The notes: generated from the letters alone by a model not told the origin. Shown: positions 26,335 to 38,456, counted from the stretch's first letter. The stretch: 64,000 nucleotides of DNA from Caulobacter sp. 602-2 (GCF_011043625.1 NZ_JAAKGT010000002.1:62001-126000), one strand, 5' to 3'. A program made the numbers and translations.

Positions 26335-28551
26335 TCAGTACCGGGCGCGGACGTTGAACAGCACCCGGCGCGGTTCGCCCCAGTAGCCGCCGTTGAAGTA
26401 GCCGACGTTGCGATAGTACTTCTCGTCGAACAGGTTGGTGACATTGACGCCGACGCTGACCTTGGGCGTGAAGGCGTAACGCACCAGGGCGTCGGCCAGG
26501 AGATAGCCGTCCTGGCTCACCCGCCGCGAGGCCAGCACCGGCGCCCCCGTCGAGGTGAAGGCGCCGCTGGGGGCGTTGATGTTCTGATAGACCTGCGTCT
26601 GCCAGCTGATCCCGCCGCCCAGCGTCCACTTGCCCAGCTTGTAGGTCGAGTTCAGCTTGACCATGTGCAGCGGATTGACGGTGAAGACCCGCACGCCCGC
26701 CGCGTTCTCGTTGTGGGTGTAGGTGTAGCCGCCCGTGACGCTCCAGTTCGGGGTGATCGAGCCGGAGACCTCGATCTCGCCGCCGCGGGTCTCGACGCCC
26801 TTCACCGCGCGATAGGCCGACGAGCCGTCCGGCAGCGAGTTGGCCGGCACGGTCGGGTCCAGCTCGGCGACGTTGTCCTGCTGCATGTAGAAGCCGTTGA
26901 CCGAGGCGTAGAGCCGCTTGTCGAAGAACTCGGCCTTCACGCCGGCCTCGTAGTTGCCGCCGACCTTGGGATCCAGCTGCTTGAAGTCGGCGTCGAACAG
27001 GTTCTGCGGCTGGAAGACGTCGGCATAGCTGAAGAAGGCCGTCAGGTTGGTCGACAGGTCGTAGAGCACGCCGACATAGGGCGAGACGCGGTCCTGCGAG
27101 TAGCGGCCGGTCGTCGTGGTGCGGGCGCCGGTGGTGGTGCTGTAGTTCTCGGTGCGGGTGCTCCAGTCGCTGACGCGGGCGCCGGCGATCACCTTCAGGC
27201 GGTCGGTCGGGTTCAGGCGAACGGCGGCGTAGAGACCCGCCTCGCTGGTCGAGACGATGCTGCGCGGCCTGCCGGTGTCGTAGGTCACCGGCCGGCCGAT
27301 CTCGCCGTCCCAGGTGTAGATGCTCGGGAAGGCCGTCAGGCTGTAGGGACGGCTGGTGATGCCGGCGTTGATGGTGGCCAGGTCGCGCTCGAAGAAGTTG
27401 GCGCCCATGACCAGTTCATGCTGGCGGCCGAACATCTGGAACGGGCCCGAGGCGTAGGCGTCGACCGACTCCTCGCGCGTCTCGCTGACCGAATAGGTGT
27501 CGGAGATGGTCAGGCCAAGACCCGTGGTCTTGTCGGCGAAACCGCCGCTGTTGGAGCCGGCCAGCAGCAGGCTCTCGGTGTCGGTGGCGCGGTTGTTGTA
27601 GGCGAGGCGCCCCACCCAGCCGGCGCCGAACTCGTGCTCGAGCACGGCGAACAGGTTGCGGCTGTCGCGCTCCCAGCGGTTCCACTTGGCCGCGGCGCTG
27701 TAGGAACGCGGCATTTCCGCCACCGAGCCGTCGCGGAAGAAGATCGGCGCGGCGCTCCAGGCCCCGCCCTTGGAGTCGGTGCGCAGATAGTCGGCGCCGA
27801 CGCGCAGACGGGTCCTGTCGGTCAGGTCGGCCTCGACCACGCCGTACAGGCTGGGCGAGGTATCGTGCTGGAACCGCACGTACGACTCGCGGTCGGTATA
27901 GGCGCCGACAAGCCGGCCGCGCACCTTGCCGCTCTTCAGCAACGGCCCCGACAGGTCGAGCTCGCCGCGCCGATAGTCCCACGAGCCGGCCGACAGGCTG
28001 GTGCTGGCGCGGAAGTCCTCGGTCGGCCGCTTGCGCACCATGTTGATCGTCGCCGACGGGTCGCCCGCGCCGGTGACCAGGCCCGTGGCGCCGCGCACCA
28101 CCTCGATGCGCTCGTAGATCGAGGTGTCGCTCAGAACCGAATTGCCGCCGGTGCCGGTGGTGTACTGGGTCGGCACGCCGTCGAACTGGAAGTTGGTGAT
28201 CGCAAAGCCGCGCGCGTTGAACAGCACGCGGTTGGAATCGTACTGCTGGACGTTGACGCCCGGGGTCTGGGCGAAGACCTCGGCCACCGTGATCAGGTTG
28301 AAGTCCTCGATCCGCTGGCGGGTGAAGACGGTCAGCGACTGGGGCGTCTCGCGCAAGGTCAGCGGCAGCTTGGTGGCCGTGTTGGTGCCCTTGATCTGGT
28401 AGCCCTCGGTGCGGCCGGTCACCAGCACGGCGTCGACGGCGGTCTCGTCCTGGACGGCCTGGTCCTCGGCGTGGGCGGTTCCGGCCAGCGAAAGGACGGC
28501 GACGCCGGCGAGCAGGGCGGCGCGGCGGGCGGGACGGTGGATAGCGGACAA
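26335..28551 (-). CDS. TonB-dependent siderophore receptor
   Basis: A 738-residue outer-membrane receptor: signal peptide (ALLAGVAVLSLAGTAHA), a plug domain (about residues 50-170) containing PLTLRETPQSLTVFTRQRI, the FhuE/FpvA-like opening, and GATGLVTGAGDPSATINMVRKRP, then a 22-strand-type barrel ending in FNVRARY. The PQS and GDPSATINMVRKRP features are typical of ferric-siderophore receptors. It is the last gene of the Fur-box operon DUF3649-PepSY-DUF3325-receptor, consistent with siderophore uptake and reduction. Confidence 0.93.
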   Translation of the reverse strand: MSAIHRPARRAALLAGVAVLSLAGTAHAEDQAVQDETAVDAVLVTGRTEGYQIKGTNTATKLPLTLRETPQSLTVFTRQRIEDFNLITVAEVFAQTPGVNVQQYDSNRVLFNARGFAITNFQFDGVPTQYTTGTGGNSVLSDTSIYERIEVVRGATGLVTGAGDPSATINMVRKRPTEDFRASTSLSAGSWDYRRGELDLSGPLLKSGKVRGRLVGAYTDRESYVRFQHDTSPSLYGVVEADLTDRTRLRVGADYLRTDSKGGAWSAAPIFFRDGSVAEMPRSYSAAAKWNRWERDSRNLFAVLEHEFGAGWVGRLAYNNRATDTESLLLAGSNSGGFADKTTGLGLTISDTYSVSETREESVDAYASGPFQMFGRQHELVMGANFFERDLATINAGITSRPYSLTAFPSIYTWDGEIGRPVTYDTGRPRSIVSTSEAGLYAAVRLNPTDRLKVIAGARVSDWSTRTENYSTTTGARTTTTGRYSQDRVSPYVGVLYDLSTNLTAFFSYADVFQPQNLFDADFKQLDPKVGGNYEAGVKAEFFDKRLYASVNGFYMQQDNVAELDPTVPANSLPDGSSAYRAVKGVETRGGEIEVSGSITPNWSVTGGYTYTHNENAAGVRVFTVNPLHMVKLNSTYKLGKWTLGGGISWQTQVYQNINAPSGAFTSTGAPVLASRRVSQDGYLLADALVRYAFTPKVSVGVNVTNLFDEKYYRNVGYFNGGYWGEPRRVLFNVRARY

Positions 28552-28617
28552 GGCGGGTCTTCCTTCGAGTTCGAATGATGCGGAGAGCGCCGGCGCACGG
28601 CCGGCGGAAAGACGGGA

Positions 28618-28893
28618 TCAGGGCTTGGCGCGCGGCCACCAGGTCTGGACCAGCAGCACGGGAGCGGCCGCCGCGGTCAGCAGGCCCAGCCAGCCGATCG
28701 CGCCCCAGGCCAGGCCCCAGGCGGCCAGCGAGGCGGCCAGGCCGAGCGCGAGGCCCAGCCAGCCCGCGGTCTTGAGGACCCGGCGCCGTTGCCTGGTCAG
28801 AGGTCCGCCGACCAGGGCCGCGTGATGGCGGGGCATGGCCAGCGACAGGGCCAGGAAACCGGCCAGGCAAAGCAGGAAGGCCAGCAGGGTCAC
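28618..28893 (-). CDS. DUF3325-like small membrane protein
   Basis: A 91-residue protein with about three hydrophobic segments (LLAFLLCLAGFLALSLAM, a middle helix, and GLLTAAAAPVLLVQTWW). This is the form of DUF3325 proteins that accompany PepSY reductases in siderophore operons. Its start overlaps the PepSY stop by four bases, so it is translationally coupled. Exact function is unknown. Confidence 0.75.
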   Translation of the reverse strand: MTLLAFLLCLAGFLALSLAMPRHHAALVGGPLTRQRRRVLKTAGWLGLALGLAASLAAWGLAWGAIGWLGLLTAAAAPVLLVQTWWPRAKP

Positions 28894-30512
28894 GCCTCGG
28901 CCTCCGCCGGCTCGCGGACGACGGCGGGCTGGACCGGCGGCGGCGCGACGGCCTTCGCCTTCCTCGCCTTGGGGGCGCCCGGCTTATGGCGGACGACGCC
29001 CAGCGCCATCGCCGCGAAGGCGCCGCCCAGGGCCAGCAGCACCAGGTCCATGACCGCCATGGCCATGTCGCCGGCCAGCAGGCTGGCGAGGACCCCGCGC
29101 TGGGTGACCAGGAGGTTGAACACCGGCAGCCCCGCCAGCAGCGCCGCGGTCAGCGACAGCTGCTCGATCCAGCCCTTACGCGGCGGCCGGACGAAACCGT
29201 GCAGCAGCAGTCCGCCCCAGGCGATGAACATCGCATGCACTTCCCAGTCGGCGCGCCCGGTCAGGGTCGTCGGCAGCAGGCGGTTGGCCCACAGGAAGAC
29301 GGCCATGGCCGCGGGCAGGCCGGCGATCGTGCCGACGTTCAGGCGCTCGACCAGCCGGAAGCCGAAGTGCGGCCGGGCCGGGTCGGCCAGCTTCTGGCGG
29401 CGCTTGGCGATCCACAGGACCAGACCCGTGGCCACCATCGCCGTACCAGCCAGGCCCGACAGGAAGAACAGCCAGCGCAGGGTCATCGGCGCGAAGCGTC
29501 CGGCGTGCAGGCCGATCATGCCGCCCCTGGCGATCATCCCGCTCGACGTCGGCTCGACCTGCGAGCGGATCTTGCCGGTCACCCCGTCGAAGACGATCTC
29601 CCACCGGCCGTCGACCAGGGTGTCGCTGGCCCGGCGGGTGAGCGTGATCCTCGCTGCCGCGTCGTTGGGGGCGTCGATGCGGATCAGGCCCGCATGACCG
29701 CCGTCCCAGGCCCGCTCGGCGGACGCCAGCACCGTGCCGATGTCGACCATGGGCGCGGCCTCGCCCGAGGGCTTCACCGGCTTGGCCCGGGTGATGCTCT
29801 GGGCGTAGTACGCCGTCTTGCTGGGATAGTTGGCCGCCACGCCCCAGGGCACGTACAGCACCATCAGGGTGACCAGCCCGGTGTAGGTGATCATGGCGTG
29901 GAACGGCAGGGCCAGCACCGCCAGGGCGTTATGGCCGTCCAGCCAGCTGCGCTGGCCCTTGCCGGGACGGAAGGTGAAGAAGTCGGCGAAGATCTTCTTG
30001 TGGGTGATCACGCCGCTGACGATCGCCACCAGCATGAACATGGCGCAGAAGCCCGCCACCCAGCGCCCCCAGATCACCGGCACATAGCGCAGGTCGAAGT
30101 GCAGCCGGTAGAAGACGTCGCCGCCCTCGGTGTCGCGCGGCTGGGCGACCTGGCCGTCAGGACCGATGGTCACGGCGTTGGGATCCACGCCCCGCCGCGG
30201 GGCCGGCCGGCCCTTCTCGCGGAAGGTGGCCGTCGCGCCGCTGGCGCGCTCGTCGGGCAGGCTGATCGACCAACTGGCCGCCTTGGGGGCGGTGGCCTGC
30301 AGGTGCGCGACCGCGCCCCGCGCGACCGTCTCGACGTCGCGCGTGGCCCCGATCTCGGGCCGCGACCAGCGGGTGATCTCCTCGCGCCAGTAGCTGACCG
30401 CGCCGTTGAGGAAGATCAGATAGAGGATCCAGCCGACCAGCAGCCCGGTCCAGGTGTGCAGGCCCGCCTGCGACTGGCGAAAGCCCTGGGACTTGGGTCC
30501 AGCGCCCTTCAT
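28890..30512 (-). CDS. PepSY-associated membrane protein (siderophore reductase-like)
   Basis: A 540-residue inner-membrane protein with four or more hydrophobic helices. HTWTGLLVGWILYLIFLNGAVSYWREE is the first PepSY-associated helix; the periplasmic loops carry WLDGHNALAVLALPFHAMITYTG and HAGRFAPMTLRWLFFLSGLAG, with His residues suited to heme or quinone binding. Proteins of this type (FoxB/PiuB-like) reduce iron-loaded siderophores in the periplasm. It is coupled to the DUF3649 gene upstream and DUF3325 downstream. The C-terminus is Ala/Pro/Lys-rich. Confidence 0.85.
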   Translation of the reverse strand: MKGAGPKSQGFRQSQAGLHTWTGLLVGWILYLIFLNGAVSYWREEITRWSRPEIGATRDVETVARGAVAHLQATAPKAASWSISLPDERASGATATFREKGRPAPRRGVDPNAVTIGPDGQVAQPRDTEGGDVFYRLHFDLRYVPVIWGRWVAGFCAMFMLVAIVSGVITHKKIFADFFTFRPGKGQRSWLDGHNALAVLALPFHAMITYTGLVTLMVLYVPWGVAANYPSKTAYYAQSITRAKPVKPSGEAAPMVDIGTVLASAERAWDGGHAGLIRIDAPNDAAARITLTRRASDTLVDGRWEIVFDGVTGKIRSQVEPTSSGMIARGGMIGLHAGRFAPMTLRWLFFLSGLAGTAMVATGLVLWIAKRRQKLADPARPHFGFRLVERLNVGTIAGLPAAMAVFLWANRLLPTTLTGRADWEVHAMFIAWGGLLLHGFVRPPRKGWIEQLSLTAALLAGLPVFNLLVTQRGVLASLLAGDMAMAVMDLVLLALGGAFAAMALGVVRHKPGAPKARKAKAVAPPPVQPAVVREPAEAEA

Positions 30513-30802
30513 GCCGCCCACGCCGCGCCCAGGCCGGCGACGACGCCGACGGCCAGCGTCACCAGGCCGGCGCGCAGGGCGCTGCGGGCCGCGAAGGTCC
30601 AGACCACCAGGGCCGCATAGATCCCGAACGACAGGATGGTCGACCACAGGGTGCGGTCCAGCGCCTCTCCCGGCAGCACACGGGCCAGCAGCATGGTGCA
30701 GGCGGCCATCGCCGCGTAGCCGCCGAACATGGCGATCGCGATCCGGGCGAGGACGTCCGCCGTCCGCCCCAAGCCTGCCCACCTGCCCTGCGCCGCCCTC
30801 AC
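30509..30802 (-). CDS. DUF3649-like small membrane protein
   Basis: A 97-residue protein with three hydrophobic segments: IAIAMFGGYAAMAACTMLLA, LWSTILSFGIYAALVVWTFA and LVTLAVGVVAGLGAAWA. This matches the DUF3649 family that is found with PepSY and DUF3325 proteins in iron-uptake operons. It is the first gene of the operon and lies 47 bases downstream of a Fur-like box. Its stop overlaps the PepSY start. Confidence 0.72.
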   Translation of the reverse strand: MRAAQGRWAGLGRTADVLARIAIAMFGGYAAMAACTMLLARVLPGEALDRTLWSTILSFGIYAALVVWTFAARSALRAGLVTLAVGVVAGLGAAWAA

Positions 30803-30848
30803 GCCCGCTCCTTCATCCAGCCCGACTGTTTACGTGGCGGCGCGAGTA

Positions 30849-30870
30849 GCGTTATTGAGAGTTAGTCGCA
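30849..30870 (-). promoter_or_regulatory. Fur-like iron box upstream of the siderophore operon
   Basis: Read on the minus strand, the sequence from 30870 to 30849 is TGCGACTAACTCTCAATAAC followed by GC, which resembles known Fur operators (TGCGAATxATTCTCA type). It sits 47 bases ahead of the DUF3649 start and faces the divergent AraC gene. Resemblance to a Fur site is by eye. Confidence 0.5.
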
Positions 30871-30916
30871 ACGAAGCGGGCGACGGTTGGCCCGATCCGA
30901 AAACAAAACGGCCCGT

Positions 30917-31801
30917 ATGCGAACTGACGAACCGCTGCGGTTGTGGCTCAACCAGACGATCTGGAACACCTGGGACCGGAGCCCCTTGCCCACCGAAACC
31001 CCCGAACCGCCTTTCGACAAGAGCAGCGCCGACCATCCGCCGATCCGGCCCGTGGTCGGGCTGCACGGCCGCCAGGCCAAGGGCTATTATGATCCGCCGC
31101 ACGTGCACGACCGCGCCCAGTTCTCCTATCGACTGGAAGGCGTGGCCGCCGTGCGGGCCGGCGGTTCGGCCATCCTGCTGCCGCCGGGGCGCGGGGTGTG
31201 GATCCCTCCGGGCCTGACCCACGAGGTCAGCTGCCGCGGCCCCGCCGCCTACAACGCCCTCTATGTCACACCCAAGGCCGATCCCCAGCCGCGCGACCTG
31301 AAGGTCATCGACGTGACGCCGTTTCTCCACGCCCTGGTCGAGGAGTTCCTGACCTTCGAACCGGCCTACGACGAAGCCGGCCGCGAGGGCCAGATCGTCC
31401 GCCTGATGCTGGGCGAGATCGACCGCGCCCCGGCCTCGGCCTATGCCGGTCCGCGCCTGCCCCGCGATCCGCGCGTGCGCCGGATCTGCGACGCCCTGCG
31501 GATCGCCCCCGCCGACGACCGCGACATCGACGCCTGGGCCCAGGTCGCGGGCATGAGCCGGCGCACCTTCACCCGCGCCTTCCGGGCCGAGACGGGCATG
31601 GGCTTCACCACCTGGCGCCAGCAACTGCGGATGACCGAGGCGGCCGCGCGCCTCGAGGCCGGCCAGTCGGTCAAGCAGGCCGCCCAGGACCTGGGCTTCA
31701 CCTCGGCCAGCAGCTTCGTCACGCTGTTCCAGCGCTCGTTCGGCGTCTCGCCCGGCCGTTACGCGGCGACGACCGCGCAGGTCCGGGGGCATGGCCGCTG
31801 A
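30917..31801 (+). CDS. AraC-family regulator with cupin sensor domain
   Basis: A 294-residue protein. The N-terminal half is a cupin-like sensor (DPPHVHDRAQFSYRLEG, LLPPGRGVWIPPGLTHEV) and the C-terminal ~100 residues are two AraC helix-turn-helix motifs (DIDAWAQVAGMSRRTFTRAF and SVKQAAQDLGFTSASSFVTLF). It is divergent from the siderophore operon with only 114 bases between, so it may control it. The ATG at 30917 was chosen; a start at 30887 is possible. Confidence 0.87.
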   Translation: MRTDEPLRLWLNQTIWNTWDRSPLPTETPEPPFDKSSADHPPIRPVVGLHGRQAKGYYDPPHVHDRAQFSYRLEGVAAVRAGGSAILLPPGRGVWIPPGLTHEVSCRGPAAYNALYVTPKADPQPRDLKVIDVTPFLHALVEEFLTFEPAYDEAGREGQIVRLMLGEIDRAPASAYAGPRLPRDPRVRRICDALRIAPADDRDIDAWAQVAGMSRRTFTRAFRAETGMGFTTWRQQLRMTEAAARLEAGQSVKQAAQDLGFTSASSFVTLFQRSFGVSPGRYAATTAQVRGHGR

Positions 31802-31948
31802 CTCTTCGGCCAGGGCCTCGGAATCGCCCCGGTTGGCGGCCTAATGGGTTTGTCACGCCGCGCCAAACGCGTAGGACAGCCCCTCAGTAATCATGCGACG
31901 CGCCCCCCCGACGGCGGCCCGTGTCGCCGCTTCGACCGGTAAAGACGC

Positions 31949-33244
31949 CTGACCAAGTTCATCAAGACCTCGCGGTTCACCTTCCGGCGCGACCGGGGCC
32001 GCGGCTGGAAGATCGCCGCGGCCGCAGCCGCCGTCGCGGCCCTGGGCGCCGCCGCCCTCACCCTCTCGCGCTGCGCGCGCGTCTCCAAGACCGAGCAGAC
32101 CATCGCCGCGGCCGCCACGCCGGTGGCGCTTCCGCTCAAGCCGCAGGACTGGCGCGGCGAGATCGACTATCGCGCTCTCGACGCCCGCATCGGGGCGATG
32201 ATGCGCGACCGCTCGATGACCGGGCTAGCCATCGCCGTGGTCGAGGACGGCCGGCTGTCGTTCGTGAAGGGCTATGGCCGCACCGCGCCGGACGACGGCG
32301 AGACGGTCGGCGCCGACACCGTGTTCCGCTGGGCCTCGCTGTCCAAGACCGTGGCCGGTTCGCTCAGCGCGCGCCTCGCCCAGGACGGGGTCTTCTCGCT
32401 GTCCGACCCGCTGGGACGCTTCGACACCAGCCTGCGCCTGCCGGCCGACGCGCAACGCACCCTGACCATCGAGCAGTTGCTTTCGCAGCGCACGGGCCTG
32501 CCGCGCAACGCCTATGACGGCTGGCTGGAGGGCGGCCGCTCGCCCAAGATGATCCGCCAGGCCCTGGGCGAGGTGCCGCCCCAGTGCCCACCGGCGACCT
32601 GTCACACCTACCAGAACGTCGCCTTCGACACGATCCGCGAGGTGGTCGAGACCACCACCCATCGCCCCTATGCCGAAGAGGCCCGCCAGCGCCTGTTCGT
32701 GCCGCTGGGCATGACCAGCGCCACCATCGGCATGAGCGAGCTTAGCGACGCCCGGCACTGGGCCCGCCCCACCCGCTACGGCCGCCGCCTGACCCTGGCC
32801 GAGGCCTACTACCTGACCCCCGCCGCCGCCGGCGTGAACTCCAACATCGTCGACCTGGCGCGCTGGATGCAGGCCCAGATGGGCCTGGCCCCCGCCGTGC
32901 TGCCGGCAGGCGTCCTGGAGGAGATCCAGCGACCGCGCGTCAACACCGGCCGCCCCTACGGCAACTCGCCGCTGGGCCGCACGCTGGAAAAGCCGGGCTA
33001 CGGCCTGGCCATGCGCAGCTTCGGCTACCAGGGTCATCGCCTGGCCGGCCACAGCGGCGCCGTCGACGGCTATCGCGCCACCATGATGTTCGATCCGCAA
33101 AAGAAGACCGGCGTCGTGATGCTGTGGAACAGCGAAAGCAGCCTGCCCTTCAAGCTGCAGGCCGAGGTCTTCGACCTCTACTACCACCGTCCCTTCACCG
33201 ACTGGCTGCAGTTGGGCGAGGGGCAGGTTCAGCTGGAGCCGTAA
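31949..33244 (+). CDS. Serine hydrolase, beta-lactamase fold, with non-standard start
   Basis: About 431 residues if translation begins at CTG 31949. The catalytic part has SLSK (S-x-x-K), TYQN (Y-x-N) and GHSGAV (H-x-G), so it is an active-site-intact class C-type serine hydrolase. The first conventional start is GTG 32123, but the upstream in-frame stretch encodes a basic segment and a hydrophobic segment (KIAAAAAAVAALGAAALTLS), which looks like a real membrane anchor. An in-frame TAA precedes the CTG, and no ATG, GTG or TTG lies between. A CTG start, or a base error upstream, would explain this. Confidence 0.7.
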   Translation: MTKFIKTSRFTFRRDRGRGWKIAAAAAAVAALGAAALTLSRCARVSKTEQTIAAAATPVALPLKPQDWRGEIDYRALDARIGAMMRDRSMTGLAIAVVEDGRLSFVKGYGRTAPDDGETVGADTVFRWASLSKTVAGSLSARLAQDGVFSLSDPLGRFDTSLRLPADAQRTLTIEQLLSQRTGLPRNAYDGWLEGGRSPKMIRQALGEVPPQCPPATCHTYQNVAFDTIREVVETTTHRPYAEEARQRLFVPLGMTSATIGMSELSDARHWARPTRYGRRLTLAEAYYLTPAAAGVNSNIVDLARWMQAQMGLAPAVLPAGVLEEIQRPRVNTGRPYGNSPLGRTLEKPGYGLAMRSFGYQGHRLAGHSGAVDGYRATMMFDPQKKTGVVMLWNSESSLPFKLQAEVFDLYYHRPFTDWLQLGEGQVQLEP

Positions 33245-33248
33245 CAAA

Positions 33249-33629
33249 TCCCTCTCTCTTTGAGAGAGGGAGGGGCCCGCCGCAAAGCGGCGGGAGGGTG
33301 AGAGGTTTCACCCTTTCCGAACTAGGCGAGGCTCCGGCCGGATCGACATTCCGTGGCGCCGGCCGCTTTTCTCCGAGCGTCCCCGCGAAGGCGGGGATCC
33401 AAGCTGCGTTTCAGGATGAGGCGCGACCGTGAGAGACCCGCAAACTCCGCTTGGGTCCCCGCCTCCGCGGGGAAGGACGGATTTGGGGGATGGTCGTCGA
33501 ATGACTGTCGATCCGACGAAGGCGGCGCGCGCCAGAAGACCGAGGGCCTTCCGGCACTGGCTGTAACCTCTCACCCTCCCGCCACCTGCGGCGGCGGGCC
33601 CCTCCCTCTCTCCAAGAGAGAGGGAAGAT
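33249..33629. repeat. Nested inverted-repeat block between hydrolase and alaS
   Basis: The 400-base gene-free gap is filled with repeats. The outer arms (33249-33308 and 33566-33629) are inverted copies of a CCCTCTCTC/GAGAGAGGG and GCCCGCCGC unit. Inside lies a copy (33380-33474) of the ~95-base palindromic element seen twice more in the window. No gene is apparent. Confidence 0.8.
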
Positions 33630-33644
33630 CGCCCATCATCCGTA

Positions 33645-36290
<2,646 letters not shown>

Positions 36291-36549
36291 CGTCGTCTCG
36301 GGAATCTCGAAAGGTCCGGCGGACACCGGAAGTCGGCGCTGCATAGCGCGGTTTCAAGCTTTGTGGAAATCCAACCTCGGAATGGCCGGCTGGCGCGGCG
36401 CTCGTGACGCCTGGCCGCTCGCCCTGGCCGCTGGTCCGGCGGCGACGGGCGAGCGGGCGGCCGCGTCGCGATCCGCAGGACGGAACGCCGCCGCCGGCGC
36501 CTTGCCCGCCTTGAAGGACGGCGGCTAACCTCCGGCCGAGAGGGACGCC

Positions 36550-37053
36550 ATGAACACCACCACCGACACGACGGCGCAGCAGGGCCGCCCCGTCAGCGCG
36601 CCCTTGCGGACCGAGGGCCGCTCGCGGCGCACGATCTGGATCCTGTTCGCGGTCGTGGCCCTGGTCGTCGTCGCGCCGCTGACCGGCTTCACCCTGGTCA
36701 AGCAGCGCCAGGCCGCCGCCGTCGCCGAGGCCTATTGGAGCCTGGCGGGAACGCCCTGCCCGACCCTCGCCCCGGCGGCCTTCACGGCCGGGTCGCGCAA
36801 GCCGATGACCTTCACCTTCGACGAGGCCGTCATCCAGCGCCGGGCCGGGCACATGGAATGCACCCACCGCGTCTACGCCCAGGCGGCCGGACGCCGCGAG
36901 GCCCCGGTCTGCGACTTCAGCGGCCCGATCGCCCTGGCCGTCGCCGTCGGCGGGACGCGGGCCTTCTATGCCCCGCCCGGCTCGGCGCGGGTGGCGGTGA
37001 TCGACGGCAAGCCGGTCTGCGTGCAGCGACCGTGGACCGACATCGGGGGCTGA
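36550..37053 (+). CDS. Single-pass membrane protein, unknown
   Basis: A 167-residue protein not recognised. A disordered, Thr/Gln/Arg-rich N-terminus (1-27) is followed by a membrane segment (IWILFAVVALVVVAPLTGF) and a periplasmic domain of ~115 residues with four cysteines (in TPCPTL, MECTHR, PVCDF and PVCVQ), probably paired as disulfides. The ATG at 36550 follows GAGAGGGA. It stands between alaS and recA with no clear operon partner. Confidence 0.6.
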   Translation: MNTTTDTTAQQGRPVSAPLRTEGRSRRTIWILFAVVALVVVAPLTGFTLVKQRQAAAVAEAYWSLAGTPCPTLAPAAFTAGSRKPMTFTFDEAVIQRRAGHMECTHRVYAQAAGRREAPVCDFSGPIALAVAVGGTRAFYAPPGSARVAVIDGKPVCVQRPWTDIGG

Positions 37054-37108
37054 GGGCGGGCGAGGATCGCGCCGGATCAACCGGCCGGTTCCGCGGAAGC
37101 TGAAAACG

Positions 37109-37236
37109 CCCCCCCCCCCCTCCGGCCCTCCGGGCCACCTCTCCCAGAGGGGGAGGATCTTGGGGCGGCGCCTGTCGCTCGCCCCCTCCGTCACGGCGCT
37201 TCGCGCCGCGCCACCTCCCCCGTTGCACGGGGGAGG
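37109..37236. repeat. Palindromic intergenic repeats with poly-C run
   Basis: A run of 12 C (37109-37120) leads into GC-rich palindromic units; the last one is a perfect nine-base-pair stem, CCTCCCCCG (37214-37222) with CGGGGGAGG (37228-37236). These are REP-like units in the 331-base gap between the 36550 gene and recA. No gene is visible. Confidence 0.65.
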
Positions 37237-37247
37237 ACAAACGAAAT

Positions 37248-37277
37248 CGGACGCCTGGCATGGGGTCCAGGCGTCCG
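37248..37277 (-). terminator. Probable recA terminator hairpin
   Basis: Perfect 11-base-pair arms, CGGACGCCTGG (37248-37258) and CCAGGCGTCCG (37267-37277), with an eight-base loop lie 108 bases past the recA stop. Read on the recA strand the stem is followed by GATTTCGTTTG, a weak T-rich tract, so termination is plausible but not strong. Confidence 0.55.
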
Positions 37278-37385
37278 GGGCTCGCGGCCGTCGACGGCGG
37301 TGTCGTTCCGCCGTGGGCTATAAGGCGGGGTCGCCCTCGGCGGGGCGGCGGCCGCGAAGTTCGGCGCAGGCGCGCGCCGAATGGC

Positions 37386-38456
37386 TTAGTCTTCGTCGCC
37401 CTCTTCAGGACCGCCGACCAGCAGCTCTTCCTCGATCTTCTGCGAGGCGCGACGCACCGCGGTTTCGATCTCGTTGGCCAGGTCCTTGTTGTTCTTGAGG
37501 AACTCGCGGACGTTGTCGCGGCCCTGGCCGATGCGCTGGCTGTTGTAGGAGAACCAGGAGCCGGCCTTGTCGATGATCCCGGCCTTGACGCCCAGATCGA
37601 TGATCTCGCCCAGCTTGGAGATGCCCTCGCCGTACATGATGTCGAACTCGACCTCGCGGAACGGCGGGGCCACCTTGTTCTTGACCACCTTCACGCGGAC
37701 GTTGTTGCCGATGATCTCGTCACGGTTCTTGACCGAGCCGGTGCGGCGGATGTCCAGGCGCACCGAGGCGTAGAACTTCAGGGCGTTGCCGCCCGTGGTG
37801 GTTTCCGGGCTGCCGTACATCACGCCGATCTTGTGACGGATCTGGTTGATGAACAGGACGATGGTGTTGGCCTTGTTGATCGAGCCGGTCAGCTTGCGCA
37901 GCGCCTGGCTCATCAGGCGGGCCTGGAGGCCAGGCAGGCTGTCGCCCATCTCGCCTTCGATTTCGGCCTTCGGGGTCAGGGCGGCCACGGAGTCGACGAT
38001 GACGATGTCGACCGCGCCCGAGCGCACCAGGGTGTCGGTGATTTCGAGGGCCTGTTCGCCGTTGTCGGGCTGGGCCACCAGCAGGCTGTCGAGATTGACG
38101 CCCAGCTTGTGGGCGTAGGACGGATCCAGCGCGTGCTCGGCGTCGACGAAGGCCGCGGTGCCGCCGGCCTTCTGAACCTCGGCCACCGCGTGCAGGGCCA
38201 GCGTCGTCTTGCCCGAGCTTTCCGGCCCGTAGACCTCGATCACCCGGCCCTTGGGCAGGCCGCCGATGCCGAGCGCGATATCGAGGCCCAGAGAGCCGGT
38301 GGAGACCGCTTCGATCTCGACCTTGCCCTTTTCGCCGAGCTTCATCACCGAGCCCTTGCCGAAGGCCCGATCGATCTGCGCCAGAGCCGCTTCTAGCGCC
38401 CGCGCCTTGTCGCCTTCTTCCTTGCCCACGAGTTTCAAAGCCGCCTGACTGGTCAT
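37386..38456 (-). CDS. recA: RecA recombinase
   Basis: A 356-residue DNA-dependent ATPase for homologous recombination and LexA self-cleavage. The Walker A motif GPESSGKTT, the Walker B region [12 protein letters not shown], and the loop segments [17 protein letters not shown] and [21 protein letters not shown] identify it. The C-terminus ends in acidic residues (GPEEGDED), as is usual. An SOS box lies 105 bases upstream of the start, indicating LexA control. It is divergent from the EAL protein gene. Confidence 0.98.
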   Translation of the reverse strand: MTSQAALKLVGKEEGDKARALEAALAQIDRAFGKGSVMKLGEKGKVEIEAVSTGSLGLDIALGIGGLPKGRVIEVYGPESSGKTTLALHAVAEVQKAGGTAAFVDAEHALDPSYAHKLGVNLDSLLVAQPDNGEQALEITDTLVRSGAVDIVIVDSVAALTPKAEIEGEMGDSLPGLQARLMSQALRKLTGSINKANTIVLFINQIRHKIGVMYGSPETTTGGNALKFYASVRLDIRRTGSVKNRDEIIGNNVRVKVVKNKVAPPFREVEFDIMYGEGISKLGEIIDLGVKAGIIDKAGSWFSYNSQRIGQGRDNVREFLKNNKDLANEIETAVRRASQKIEEELLVGGPEEGDED

